A DNA stretch of 57,376 bases from Saccharothrix coeruleofusca (GTDB lineage Bacteria; Actinomycetota; Actinomycetes; Mycobacteriales; Pseudonocardiaceae), in assembly GCF_014648515.1 (NCBI RefSeq), contig NZ_BMRG01000003.1, positions 91,696-149,071 on the forward strand, given 5' to 3'. Below, piece by piece: positions 46,887 through 54,880 of this stretch; position 1 is the first letter of the stretch; every line of letters starts with the position of its first letter. The position numbers were made by a program, and so were the translations under genes. The notes under the pieces were generated by a model. It was not told the DNA's origin, made no database searches, and saw only the letters and a program-made list of their open reading frames with translations.

Positions 46887-47208
46887 GACGCGCCATGCCC
46901 ACCCTCGGTGTCATCCACTTATGGGCGTGTTGGGCGTGTCGCCCTCGCGAGTCGAACGCTCAGAACCCCCGAATTCAACATTCGCGCACCCCGACCCGCA
47001 CTTTCGCGCCCTCCGACCCCGCGCTTTCCGTGCCTCGGGTAGTAGCTACCGACCTCTCCGCCCCCGTCGGGTGGTACTTGCCGACGCCTCAGGGCAGCGG
47101 GGACGGCGCGACCCGCCATCCTTGGCGACCTGCCGCGCGGCGAGCGCACCCCCACCACACCCCAACGACGAACTCGCGGTACCTGAGCGTTCGACTCGCC
47201 GGGAGGGG
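46887..47208 (-). repeat. Composite intergenic repeat, copy 5 (modules C, B, D, A and inverted B)
   Basis: Most of the 322 bp between convergent genes is repeat. The mosaic at 46909-47086 runs C (CTTATGGGCGTGT), B (CGCGAGTCGAACGCTCAG, 46946-46963), D (GACCCGCACTTTCGCGC, 46993-47009) and twin-hairpin module A (47033-47086, sense on the minus strand; stems CGTCGG/CCGACG and TCGG/CCGA with 10-nt loops). An inverted B copy, CTGAGCGTTCGACTCGC, lies at 47183-47199. Spacing between modules is the same as in copy 3 to within 1-2 nt. No gene is supported here. Confidence 0.8.
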
Positions 47209-48144
47209 TTAGGAAAGGGTGGTCAGGCGGTCGAGGATGAACGCGCGGACCTCGTCCAGGTCGGCGTCCGTGGCCACGTCCACCTTCTTCGCCTGGTCGG
47301 TGGTCAGCCGCTGGTCCACGACCAGGCCGCCGCGGCTGGGGCCGAACGCGCAGTCCACCTCGACCGGGTAGCGGGTGGTCCGCAGCAGGCCGGGCCGCAC
47401 CGCTTCGGCGACCGCGACGGCGTCGTGCAGCGCCATGCCGTCCCAGCCCAGGGACCGCCGGTAGGACTCCCGGTAGTCCGGGGTCAGGCCCACCAGCGCC
47501 CGGCCCGCGCCCGCGCGCCCCACCCGCTCCAGCCACGCGCCGTCCACCGCGCAGCGCCACGTCAGGTCCACGGTGACCAGGGTGGTGGGCACGTCCTCCT
47601 CGACCAGCACCCGCCGCGCCGCCTCCGGGTCGCTCCACAGGTTGAACTCCGCGCGGGCGGTGACGTTGCCGCCGCCGATCCCGCCGCCCATGATCACCAG
47701 CCTGCCGATCTTCGGCTTCAGCCGGGGGTGCGCGGCCAGCAGGGCGGCGATGTTGGTCAGCGGGCCGATGGGCACCACGGTGACCGGCCGGTCGGCGGCC
47801 TCCAGCAGCTCTCGCAGCAGCGAGACCGCGTCGCGCTCGTCGACGCCGGTGGTCGGCTCCGGCAGGGTGTGGGCGAAGCCGGACAGCCCGTCGGAGCCGT
47901 GCGCGGTGGACAGGTGCGGCTGCGGGTGCACCAGCGGCCGGTCCGCGCCCGCCGCCACCGGCACGTCCTCGCGCCCGAGCAGGGCCCGCAGCCGCAGCGC
48001 GTTCTGCGTGGTGCGTTCCAGGCCGACGTTGCCGAACACGGTGGTCACGCCGAGCAGCTCGACCTCCGGGCTGGCCACCGCCAGCGCGAGCGCGAACGCG
48101 TCGTCCACGCCGGGGTCGGTGTCGATGATGAGCGGGGTCGTCAT
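47209..48144 (-). CDS. Inosine-uridine nucleoside N-ribohydrolase
   Basis: A 311-aa nucleoside hydrolase splitting ribonucleosides to base and ribose. The Ca-binding Asp cluster is LIIDTDPGVDDAFALAL (DTDPGxDD), with LLGVTTVFGNVGLERTTQNA, PIGPLTNIAALL and the C-terminal WDGMALHDAVAV (Asp/His) as further family markers. ATG at 48144 is chosen over GTG 48150 and ATG 48153, since AGGATGG is then at suitable distance. It is divergent from the GNAT gene with 18 bp between starts. Confidence 0.93.
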   Translation of the reverse strand: MTTPLIIDTDPGVDDAFALALAVASPEVELLGVTTVFGNVGLERTTQNALRLRALLGREDVPVAAGADRPLVHPQPHLSTAHGSDGLSGFAHTLPEPTTGVDERDAVSLLRELLEAADRPVTVVPIGPLTNIAALLAAHPRLKPKIGRLVIMGGGIGGGNVTARAEFNLWSDPEAARRVLVEEDVPTTLVTVDLTWRCAVDGAWLERVGRAGAGRALVGLTPDYRESYRRSLGWDGMALHDAVAVAEAVRPGLLRTTRYPVEVDCAFGPSRGGLVVDQRLTTDQAKKVDVATDADLDEVRAFILDRLTTLS

Positions 48145-48162
48145 GTGCACCATCCTGGACGG

Positions 48163-48591
48163 GTGATCGAGGTGCGCGCGCTGGAGGTGGCCGATTGGCG
48201 GCTATGGCGCGATCTGCGGCTGGCGGCGCTGCGGGACGCCCCGGAGGCGTTCGGCTCGTCCCTGGCGGACTGGCAGGACGCGGGTGAACGGCGCTGGCGG
48301 GAGCGGCTGACCGGCTCGTACAACGCGGTCGCGCGGCTGGGCGGCGAGCCGGTGGGCATGGTCAGCGGGATGCCCGACAACGGGCACGTGGAGCTGATCT
48401 CCCTGTGGGTCGCGCCGTCCGCGCGCGGACGCGGCGTGGGCGACGCGCTGGTGGATTCGGTGGTGCGCTGGGCCGCGCCGAGGCGGGTCGTGCTGCGGGT
48501 GGCCGAAGGCAACCGGCACGCACTGGCGCTGTACCTGCGGCACGGGTTCGTCGAGTCCGGCGGTGGCGCGCTGGTTAGGGTGCCGGCATGA
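48163..48591 (+). CDS. GNAT-family N-acetyltransferase
   Basis: A 142-aa GCN5-related acetyltransferase. The acetyl-CoA pyrophosphate loop is LWVAPSARGRGVGDALVDSV (RxxGxG/A), followed by VVLRVAEGNRHALALYLRHGF, the C-terminal part of the fold. The N-terminal RLAALRDAPEAFGSSLADWQ resembles small GNATs acting on free amines or peptides. The substrate is unknown. The start GTG at 48163 lies in a compact divergent promoter, and the stop overlaps the next ATG (ATGA). Confidence 0.88.
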   Translation: MIEVRALEVADWRLWRDLRLAALRDAPEAFGSSLADWQDAGERRWRERLTGSYNAVARLGGEPVGMVSGMPDNGHVELISLWVAPSARGRGVGDALVDSVVRWAAPRRVVLRVAEGNRHALALYLRHGFVESGGGALVRVPA

Positions 48592-49340
48592 CCAGCATGT
48601 GGGGTGCTCCCGTGTGGACCAGGTGGCGCGGCAGCCGCCGCGACCCGGCGCAGGCCCGCTTCCTCACCCTCGCGTCGCTGCGCTGGGTGCTGCGCCACCG
48701 TGCGTACACTCCGTGGTACCTCGTCCGCTACTGGCGGCTGTTGAAGTTCCGGTTGGCCAACCCGCACGTGGTGCTGCGCGGCATGGTGTTCCTGGGCCGC
48801 AAGGTGGAGCTGCACTGCCGCCCCGGTTACGGGCGGCTGGAGATCGGCCGGTGGGTGCACATCGGCGACGGCAACGCCATCCGCTGCCACGAGGGCTCGC
48901 TGCGCATCGGCGACAAGGCGGTGTTCGGCAAGGACAACACCGTCAACTGCTACCTCGACGTCGAGATCGGCGCGGCGACGCTGGTCGCGGACTGGGTCTA
49001 CATCTGCGACTTCGACCACGTGACCGCCGACATCACCCGGCCGATCAAGGACCAGGGCATCGTGAAGTCGCCGGTGCGCATCGGCCCGGACTGCTGGCTG
49101 GGCACCAAGGTCACGGTCACCAGGGGCACCAGGATCGGCCGGGGCTGCGTGCTCGGCGCGCACGCGGTGGCGCGGGGGGACATCCCGGACTACAAGGTCG
49201 CGGTGGGGATTCCCGCGCGCGTGGTGCGCGACCGGCGCGAGGACTACGAGGCGGACGCGGTGCGCCGCGCCGCCGTCGAGGACATGGCCCGCAAGGCCCG
49301 TGAAGCCCTGGAACGAGCACGGAACGGGAGCAACCTGTGA
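48588..49340 (+). CDS. Hexapeptide-repeat acyltransferase (OctT/Rv3034c-like)
   Basis: A 250-aa left-handed beta-helix acyltransferase. Hexapeptide rungs run from about residue 80 to 205 (IGRWVHIGDGNAIRC, LRIGDKAVFGKDNTVNC, VEIGAATLVADWVYICDFDH, VRIGPDCWLGTKVTVTRGT, IGRGCVLGAHAVARGDIP). The DFDHVT loop carries a His in the usual active-site place. By position and length it resembles Rv3034c, reported to be an octanoyltransferase acting on glucosylglycerate in MGLP synthesis. The close linkage to GT4/GH57 genes supports this (inference). ATG at 48588 overlaps the GNAT stop. Confidence 0.83.
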   Translation: MTSMWGAPVWTRWRGSRRDPAQARFLTLASLRWVLRHRAYTPWYLVRYWRLLKFRLANPHVVLRGMVFLGRKVELHCRPGYGRLEIGRWVHIGDGNAIRCHEGSLRIGDKAVFGKDNTVNCYLDVEIGAATLVADWVYICDFDHVTADITRPIKDQGIVKSPVRIGPDCWLGTKVTVTRGTRIGRGCVLGAHAVARGDIPDYKVAVGIPARVVRDRREDYEADAVRRAAVEDMARKAREALERARNGSNL

Positions 49341-49765
49341 AAACCCTGCCAGGCGCGATAGAACTGCCCGACGGCACCCGCGTGCGCGGTCGCGGGTTGA
49401 AGCGCTCGACCGCCGACGGCGTCCCCGACTACGGCCTTTACCTGGGCGGGAAGACGCTGCGCCGCAAGTTCGACGACCGGCTGACCTGGCCGCACGAGTG
49501 GGTCCACTGGCCGGACTTCCTGCTGCCCACCGACCGCGCCGCCGCCGTGGCGCTGATCAAGGACCTGCACGAGCGGGCCAAGAGCGGGCAGCGGGTCGAG
49601 GTGGCCTGCGGGGGCGGCGTGGGGCGGACCGGGACGGTGGTGGCGTGCCTGGCGATCCTGTCCGGCGTGCCCGCGGACGAGGCCGTGGCGTGGACGCGGG
49701 AGCACCTGAACCACCGCGCGGTGGAGACGCCGTGGCAGCGGGCCTGGGTCCGGAGCTTCGCCTGA
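49337..49765 (+). CDS. Dual-specificity-type protein phosphatase
   Basis: A 142-aa small phosphatase with the P-loop VEVACGGGVGRTGTVVA, i.e. Cys-x5-Arg (ACGGGVGRTG) with Ala in place of the usual His before Cys. The general-acid region (HEWVHWPDFLLPTDRAAAVA) and DEAVAWTREHLNHRAVET further match the actinomycete protein-tyrosine-phosphatase-like group. GTG at 49337 overlaps the previous stop by 4 nt. The target is unknown; a role in glycan or nucleotide phosphate removal is possible. Confidence 0.83.
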   Translation: MKTLPGAIELPDGTRVRGRGLKRSTADGVPDYGLYLGGKTLRRKFDDRLTWPHEWVHWPDFLLPTDRAAAVALIKDLHERAKSGQRVEVACGGGVGRTGTVVACLAILSGVPADEAVAWTREHLNHRAVETPWQRAWVRSFA

Positions 49766-49770
49766 CGCAC

Positions 49771-49845
49771 GCAACCCGCGAGCGTTGAACTCGGGGGTCC
49801 TCAGCGTTGAACTCGGGGGTCCTGAGCGTTCGACTCGCGGGTCAG
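49771..49845. repeat. 22-bp tandem repeat, B-type, copy 6
   Basis: Three 22-bp units at 49780-49801, 49802-49823 and 49824-49845. Units 1 and 2 share AGCGTTGAACTCGGGGGTC exactly; unit 3 diverges (GAGCGTTCGACTCGCGGG). The stop codon of the GT4 gene falls within unit 3 (49842-49844), so the last unit forms the end of that gene. No A module is present. It lies between convergent genes. Confidence 0.8.
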
Positions 49846-51092
49846 AGGAAGGCGTTGCCGGTGGCGATCTTGGGGCGGCCCAGCGCGCGGGGCGGGCCGG
49901 GGGTGGCGGCGCGGTAGACCTCGGCGGTGCCTGCGGCGATGCGGGACCAGTCGAAGTCGGTGGCCAGGCGGGTCTTGGCGGCGCGGGCGCGGCGCTGGGC
50001 GGCGGGGCGGTCGGCCAGCACCGAGCGCACCGCCCGCGCCAGGGCGTCCACGTCGCCGGGCGCGAAGGACAGGCCGGTCTGGCCGTCCAGCACGACCTCG
50101 CCCAACCCGCCCGCGGTGGACGCCACCAGCGGCGCGCCCGCCGCGGCGGCCTCCAGGGCCACGATGCCGAACGGCTCGTACTTGCTGGGCAGCACCACCG
50201 CGTCCGCCGCGGCCAGCACCCCGGCCAGCTCCCGGTCGGACAGGTGGCCGACGAAGTCCACCGCGCGCCGCACCTTGTGCTTGCGCGCCTGCTCCACCAG
50301 CCAGTCGCGGTGCGTGCCCTCGCCCGCCACGACCAGCCGCGCGCCCCGGTGCCACCGGCGCACGCGGGGCAGCGCGGCGATCAGGTCCTGCACGCCCTTC
50401 TCCCACTCCAGCCGCCCGAAGAACAGCAGCAGCGGGGCGCCGTCGGGGCTGTGCCGCTCGCGCGCGGCGGCCACGTCGGCGGGCCGCACCCGCCAGCGCC
50501 CTGGCTCGATCCCGTTGTGCAGCACGGTGATCGCCGCCGGGTCCACGTCGAACAGGTGCGCCACCTCGGTCCGCATCGCGGCCGAGCAGGTGATCAGGGC
50601 GTCGGCGCGGTTGGCCAGCCACCACTCCACCGAGTGAACCTGCTGGTTGAGCACGTGCGACAGCCACCCGCTGTGCCGCCCGGCCTCGGTGGCGTGCACG
50701 GTGGCCACCAGCGGCGCGCCGCTCGCCTCGGCCAGCGCCACCGCCGCGTGCGTCACCAGCCAGTCGTGGGCGTGCACCACGTCCGGCCGCCAGTCGCGCA
50801 GCAGCGCGTGGCCCGCGCGGATCATCGCGTGGCCCATGCCCAGCGTCCACGCCACCAGGTCGCGCTCGAACACCAGGTGCGCGGGGTCCTCGGCGACGCG
50901 GATCAGCCGCACGCCCCCGGACACCTCGTCGGTCGTCGGGTGGGTGATGGCGTCGGTGCCCGCGGGCTGGCGGCACAGCACCACCACCTCGTGCCCCTGC
51001 CGCGCCAGGTGCGCCGCCAGGGCGTGCACGTGCCTGCCCAGACCGCCCACGACCACCGGCGGGTACTCCCACGACAACATCAGCACGCGCAT
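49842..51092 (-). CDS. GT4 alpha-1,4-glucosyltransferase (Rv3032-like)
   Basis: A 416-aa retaining glycosyltransferase. N-terminal nucleotide-fold half: MRVLMLSWEYPPVVVGGLGR, VVHAHDWLVTHAAVALAE. C-terminal half: ITVLHNGIEPGRWR, LLLFFGRLEWEKGVQDLI and the E-x7-E motif in SKYEPFGIVALEAAAAG. The N-terminal GGLGRHVHAL segment is typical of GlgA/GlgM-like glucan elongating enzymes. In M. tuberculosis Rv3032 elongates the MGLP/glycogen alpha-1,4 chain, and the same neighbours (Rv3031 GH57, Rv3030 methyltransferase) follow here. ATG at 51092 follows GGGAGGA. Its stop lies in a tandem repeat. Confidence 0.93.
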   Translation of the reverse strand: MRVLMLSWEYPPVVVGGLGRHVHALAAHLARQGHEVVVLCRQPAGTDAITHPTTDEVSGGVRLIRVAEDPAHLVFERDLVAWTLGMGHAMIRAGHALLRDWRPDVVHAHDWLVTHAAVALAEASGAPLVATVHATEAGRHSGWLSHVLNQQVHSVEWWLANRADALITCSAAMRTEVAHLFDVDPAAITVLHNGIEPGRWRVRPADVAAARERHSPDGAPLLLFFGRLEWEKGVQDLIAALPRVRRWHRGARLVVAGEGTHRDWLVEQARKHKVRRAVDFVGHLSDRELAGVLAAADAVVLPSKYEPFGIVALEAAAAGAPLVASTAGGLGEVVLDGQTGLSFAPGDVDALARAVRSVLADRPAAQRRARAAKTRLATDFDWSRIAAGTAEVYRAATPGPPRALGRPKIATGNAFL

Positions 51093-51123
51093 GGCGCATC
51101 CTCCCATTCCCGGTGGGCGGGCA

Positions 51124-52611
51124 TCAGAGGGACCGCGCGTCGAGGTGGCCGAACGGGCCGTCCACCCGCCTCAGCTCGGCGGCCCGCTCGTGGCCCCGTC
51201 CGGTGCTGCCCCGTCCGGTGCGGCACAGCGCGGCCAGCTCGGCGAACCGGTCGGCGTGCACCTTGGCGCGGTAGCGGGCGTAGTCGGCGGCCGAGTCCTT
51301 GGTGACCATGAACGCCCAGTCGCTGGACAGCGACAGCAGCGCCTCGCGCACCGCCTGGTCGGCCACCGGGTCGCGGACCGGGCCGGACAGGTCCAGCTCC
51401 AGCAGCTCCCGCTGCACCTCGGCGTTGCCGTGCACGATGTCGCTGACCTGCGGGCCGTGCCAGGTGTGCCAGTCCTTGCCCGCGCCCCACGACGACGGCG
51501 GGATCTCCACCGGCCCGGCCACGTGGCCCGCCTCGACCGCGCCGCGCAGCGTGGTGACGCGCACGCCCGCCTCGGGCAGCGCGCGCAGCACGGCTTCCAG
51601 CCAGGCCGGGCCCTCGTGCCACCAGTGCCCGTACAGCTCGGTGTCGTAGGCGGCCACGACCAGCGCGCGGCCGTGCCGCTCGCGCAGCGACCTCAGCCGC
51701 GCGACCACGACGTCGACGAAGTCCTCGGCGTGCCGCCGCACCGCCGCCGCGGCCAGGTCGGGGTCGTAGGGCTTCTTGTCGCGCGGGTCCACGTGCACCC
51801 CGGTCACCCGCGACGGCTTGAGGCCGCTGGGGTGGTCGTAGGTGTGGAAGTCGCGGTAGGCCGGGTCGCCGGGGTAGCCGACCTTGGGCGACCACACCCG
51901 GTAGGACACCTCCAGGTCGCGGCCGAAGCAGACCACGTCCGAGTCGCCGACGGTGCGGCCCGCCCAGGTCTGCCCGCGCAGCGACGGACCGTCCACCACG
52001 AACCGCCGCACGCCCGCCGCCGCGTACCCGGCCTCCATGCCCGGCGCGTACGCGCACTCCGGGGCCCAGATGCCCTCGGGGCGGGTGCCGATCCGCCGCT
52101 GGGTGTCGTCCAGGCCGGTGCGCAGCGCGAACGCGCGCAGCCGCTCGTCCAGCAGCGGCTGGAACGGGTGCGCGGCGGGGCCGCCGAGCAGTTCGACCAC
52201 GCGGGAGTCCACCAGGGACCGCAGCAGCGGCGAGAAGCCGTGCCGCCAGCGGGTCTCGAACTCCTCCAGCGCCCACCGCGAGGCGCGGTGCTCGCGGGCG
52301 GCCAGGTCGGGCAGCCCGCGAGCCGCGCCGTGCGCCCGCAGCTGCCAGTTGCCCAGCCAGTCGTGCAGGCCGCGCAGGCAGTACGGGTCGTCCAGCTGGG
52401 CGGCCAGCACCGGTGTCACGCCGAGGGTGAGCACGTCTTCACGGCCTTCGTCGGCGAACCGCCGCAGCAGGTCCACCACCGGCAGGTAGGAGTGCGCCCA
52501 CGCCTGGTAGAGCCACTCCTCGCCGACCGGCCAGGCGCCGTGGTGCGCCAGCCAGGGCAGGTGGCTGTGCAGCACCAGGCAGAACGTCCCCTCGGACCCC
52601 TGCCCGGTCAC
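51124..52611 (-). CDS. GH57 glucan branching enzyme (Rv3031-like)
   Basis: A 495-aa GH57 enzyme that would add alpha-1,6 branches to a glucan. The N-terminus FCLVLHSHLPWLAHHGAWPV is diagnostic. The catalytic Glu is in EGIWAPECAYAPGMEAG and the Asp in ALVVAAYDTELYGHWWHEGP, with SDWAFMVTKDSAADYARYR near the C-terminus. GTG at 52611 overlaps the methyltransferase stop (GTGA). It sits between GT4 and methyltransferase genes as in M. tuberculosis Rv3030-Rv3032, making polysaccharide branching for the MGLP-type product the likely role. It is distinct from the GH13 glgB at 28022. Confidence 0.93.
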   Translation of the reverse strand: MTGQGSEGTFCLVLHSHLPWLAHHGAWPVGEEWLYQAWAHSYLPVVDLLRRFADEGREDVLTLGVTPVLAAQLDDPYCLRGLHDWLGNWQLRAHGAARGLPDLAAREHRASRWALEEFETRWRHGFSPLLRSLVDSRVVELLGGPAAHPFQPLLDERLRAFALRTGLDDTQRRIGTRPEGIWAPECAYAPGMEAGYAAAGVRRFVVDGPSLRGQTWAGRTVGDSDVVCFGRDLEVSYRVWSPKVGYPGDPAYRDFHTYDHPSGLKPSRVTGVHVDPRDKKPYDPDLAAAAVRRHAEDFVDVVVARLRSLRERHGRALVVAAYDTELYGHWWHEGPAWLEAVLRALPEAGVRVTTLRGAVEAGHVAGPVEIPPSSWGAGKDWHTWHGPQVSDIVHGNAEVQRELLELDLSGPVRDPVADQAVREALLSLSSDWAFMVTKDSAADYARYRAKVHADRFAELAALCRTGRGSTGRGHERAAELRRVDGPFGHLDARSL

Positions 52612-53357
52612 CGGCGCACCGCCACGGCCACCAGGTCGAGGCTGGTGTCGAGGTCGTCGTCGGTGATCTCGAAGTCGTCGCCGCGCACCGCGCTCACGGC
52701 GGCCAGCAGGTCGGCGGGCCACCGGCCGCCGCCGTCGACGACCACGCGGACCTGGGCGTCGATGAGCGAGCCGCCGAAGGCCGCGTCCAGCTCGCGCAGC
52801 CGGGGGCCGTGCCGCAGCCCGGCCAGCCGCTCCACCCGCAGCCCCGCGCCGACCAGCAGCCCGGCCAGCTCGTCGGGGGCCAGCTCCCTGGTGTGGAACG
52901 GGTTGAGCGGGGTGTCGCGGCCGGGGGAGAAGGTGAGCCGGTTGGGGGTGGTGACCAGCAGCCTGCCGCCGGGGCGCAGCACCCGCGCGCACTCGGCCAG
53001 GAAGCCCTCCTGGTCCCACAGGTGCTCGATGACCTGGAGGTTGGCCACCACGTCCACGGAGGCGTCGCGCAGCGGCAGCGCGGCCAGGTTGCCGCGCAGC
53101 ACCGCCAACTCGGGGTAGGCGCGGTGGGCGTGCGCGGCGGTGAGCTCGTCGTAGTCCAGCGCGACCACCCGCGCGGCCCCCTGGGCGAGCAGGGCGGCGC
53201 CGTAGCCCTCGCCGCAGCCCGCCTCCAGCACCTCGGCGCCCGCGCACAGGGGGGCCAGGTCGAGGTAGGCGGCTTCGTGGCGGCGGAACCAGTAGTTCTC
53301 CTGCGGGACGCCCGGCACGGTCCGCTCACCGGTGAGGGGCAGTGGCTCGACGGTCAC
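52608..53357 (-). CDS. SAM-dependent methyltransferase (Rv3030-like)
   Basis: A 249-aa class I methyltransferase. Motif I is AEVLEAGCGEGYGAALLAQG (about residues 40-59), then VVALDYDELTAAHAHR, DVVANLQVIEHLWDQEGFL and RVLRPGGRLLVTTPNR. The N-terminal LPLTGERTVPGVPQENYWFRRHEAAY is the pattern of Rv3030, the methyltransferase proposed for 1-O-methylation in MGLP synthesis. GTG at 53357 may be leaderless: TACCCT (53370-53365, minus) is 7 nt before it, and a TACY-N4-RGTA palindrome lies just upstream. First gene of the three-gene minus-strand operon. Confidence 0.9.
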   Translation of the reverse strand: MTVEPLPLTGERTVPGVPQENYWFRRHEAAYLDLAPLCAGAEVLEAGCGEGYGAALLAQGAARVVALDYDELTAAHAHRAYPELAVLRGNLAALPLRDASVDVVANLQVIEHLWDQEGFLAECARVLRPGGRLLVTTPNRLTFSPGRDTPLNPFHTRELAPDELAGLLVGAGLRVERLAGLRHGPRLRELDAAFGGSLIDAQVRVVVDGGGRWPADLLAAVSAVRGDDFEITDDDLDTSLDLVAVAVRR

Positions 53358-53379
53358 CCGGCCCAGGGTAGTTGCCCGT

Positions 53380-53391
53380 TACTGGCGGGTA
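53380..53391. promoter_or_regulatory. Candidate operator before the GH57/GT4 operon
   Basis: TACTGGCGGGTA lies 23 nt before the methyltransferase start, between a likely -35 and -10. The identical 12 bp recur at 56044-56055 before etfB. The palindrome is imperfect (TAC..G/C..GTA). Confidence 0.5.
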
Positions 53392-53681
53392 GGCACCGGC
53401 CGTCCGGTCCGCATGTCACCGGTTCGGGTGAATCCCGACTGCCGGTCAACTGATTGTTTGCTGCAACACACATTTTTTCGTACCCCACACTTTTTACCAT
53501 AATTAGCCTCATCGGGTGACGAGAAGTAACGTTCTGTTGGGGTAGTTTCGGAAAGTTGTCGGAAAAAATCCACTCTAACGGGTGACTTTACCCATGAGCG
53601 GGTTCATACGGCGTTCAGGACGACTGATCAGTGCGTCGCTATCCTCGGCGAATCTTGATAACCGGAGCCGATGGGGCGGGC
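53392..53681. other. AT-rich intergenic island with CGGGTGA repeats
   Basis: Between the divergent methyltransferase and coiled-coil genes. From about 53440 to 53640 the composition is far lower in G+C than anywhere else in the window (runs such as TTTTTT and AAAAAA). Three CGGGTGA copies occur (53425-53431, 53513-53520, 53579-53586), and GGGTGACTTTACCC (53580-53593) is a near-palindrome. No DnaA box or gene was recognised. Likely a complex promoter region for the coiled-coil gene. Confidence 0.55.
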
Positions 53682-54404
53682 ATGGGTGCGAAAGAGTCGG
53701 GGACCATTCCGCGTCGCGCGGATTTCGGCATCGCCTTCCGGGGTTTCCGCCGACGACAGCTGCTCGACCGGGTCGACCGGCTGGAGGAGGAGCTGCGCCG
53801 CGCCGACCCCGACCGGGCCTCGGCGCTGGCGCGGGTGGCGGACCTGCGCGAGCTGCTGGAGGCCACCCGCCCGGACCGGGCGGATGCCGGGACGCCCGCG
53901 CCGGAGGTCGCCGCCCAGGTCGCCGAGCTGCGCCGCGAGCTGGTGCGGGAGGCCGTCGAGCTGCGCGAGGCCGCCGCCCGCCGGACCGCGGAGCTGGACC
54001 GGCGCGAGGCCGAGCTGGCGCGCAGGCAGCGGGAGCAGGAGCGGCGGCTGCGGGCGCACGCGGACCGGGTGCGCGGGCAGGTGGACCGGGTGCTGCGGGA
54101 GACCGCCGAGCGGTGCAGGCACCTGGAGGAGGAGTCCCGCTCGCGGCGCGAGCACGAGCGCGAGGCGTTCGAGCGCACCATGATCCGCAGACGCGCGGAA
54201 ACCGTCCGGCGCTTGGCCGAGCAGGAGGAGCTGACCAGGGTGCGGGCCGCCTTCGTGGTCGAGGTCGCCGCGCGCCGGGCGCGGCGGCACATCGCCGAGG
54301 CGCGGCTGGCCGCCGCGCAGCTGCGACGGCTGCGCGCGGGCGGCGTCGCGCCGGAGGCGCCCGCGCCGATCACCGGGCTGGTCGACCAGCGGGTGGGTGC
54401 TTGA
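53682..54404 (+). CDS. Coiled-coil protein with DivIVA-like N-terminus
   Basis: A 240-aa cytoplasmic protein. The opening FGIAFRGFRRRQLLDRVDRL resembles a DivIVA N-terminal motif but diverges at several positions. The rest is almost continuous coiled coil (ELREAAARRTAELDRREAEL, RRQREQERRLRAHADRVRG), rich in Arg and Glu. It probably self-assembles into a filament or scaffold. The gene at 1-657 has a related N-terminus. ATG at 53682 was preferred; the in-frame ATG at 53631 overlaps promoter-like DNA. The next gene starts 32 nt downstream, so they may form an operon. Confidence 0.75.
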   Translation: MGAKESGTIPRRADFGIAFRGFRRRQLLDRVDRLEEELRRADPDRASALARVADLRELLEATRPDRADAGTPAPEVAAQVAELRRELVREAVELREAAARRTAELDRREAELARRQREQERRLRAHADRVRGQVDRVLRETAERCRHLEEESRSRREHEREAFERTMIRRRAETVRRLAEQEELTRVRAAFVVEVAARRARRHIAEARLAAAQLRRLRAGGVAPEAPAPITGLVDQRVGA

Positions 54405-54435
54405 TGCGGCGCCGGGGCAAGGTGGGCGGCGGGCG

Positions 54436-54870
54436 ATGAGCGTGACGGCGGCCGTCGTGCTGGGGCTGTGCGCGCTGTCGTTCGCGGTCGGCTGCGTGCT
54501 CACCGCGGTGATGCTCAGGCGCACCGAGGCCGAGGAGGTCGAGCGAGCCGAGGAGGGCGAGGACGGCATGGTGACGGAGCCCGCGCCCGCGGAGCCCGCG
54601 CCGCCGCAGCCCGCGCCCGCCCCGGAACCGGACGGGGAACGGCTGGAGCTGCGCTGGCCGGAGGACGACTTCGCCACCCGGCCGATCTTCCGCAACCCGG
54701 TGGTCGGCCTGCCGGTGCGCCCGGCGGGCGAGGAGCTCGCGGAGGCGCCTTGGGAAGCGACTTCGGAGGCGACCGTGCGGAAGGCGCCGGAAGAGGCTCC
54801 GGAACCGCCGCCGGAGAGCGCGGCGGAGCCGGAGCCGGGGACCGGGGTGGCGCGGAGACCGTCGACCTAG
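54436..54870 (+). CDS. Single-pass membrane protein with Pro/Glu-rich tail, unknown function
   Basis: A 144-aa protein with one N-terminal helix (VTAAVVLGLCALSFAVGCVL, residues 3-22) and a long acidic, Pro- and Ala-rich tail (EPAPAEPAPPQPAPAPEP), probably disordered. A short conserved-looking patch ELRWPEDDFATRPIFRNPV lies in the middle. It shares an operon with the coiled-coil gene and may anchor it to the membrane; that is a guess. ATG at 54436 is used. Its stop is 10 nt from the convergent small gene's stop. Confidence 0.7.
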   Translation: MSVTAAVVLGLCALSFAVGCVLTAVMLRRTEAEEVERAEEGEDGMVTEPAPAEPAPPQPAPAPEPDGERLELRWPEDDFATRPIFRNPVVGLPVRPAGEELAEAPWEATSEATVRKAPEEAPEPPPESAAEPEPGTGVARRPST

Positions 54871-54880
54871 ATCGGGTCCC

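Noticed and set aside
46921-47208. Short frames inside the intergenic repeats (for example starting at 46921 and 24127)
   Set aside because: They arise because repeat modules share sequence; frames differ between copies and no copy has a ribosome site, so coding is not supported.
49771-49845. Possible CRISPR array
   Set aside because: Units are directly contiguous at 22 bp with no unique spacers, only three units, and no cas genes nearby.
53440-53640. AT-rich stretch as a replication origin
   Set aside because: No DnaA-box-like TTGTCCACA sequences, and no dnaA, dnaN or plasmid replication genes next to it.
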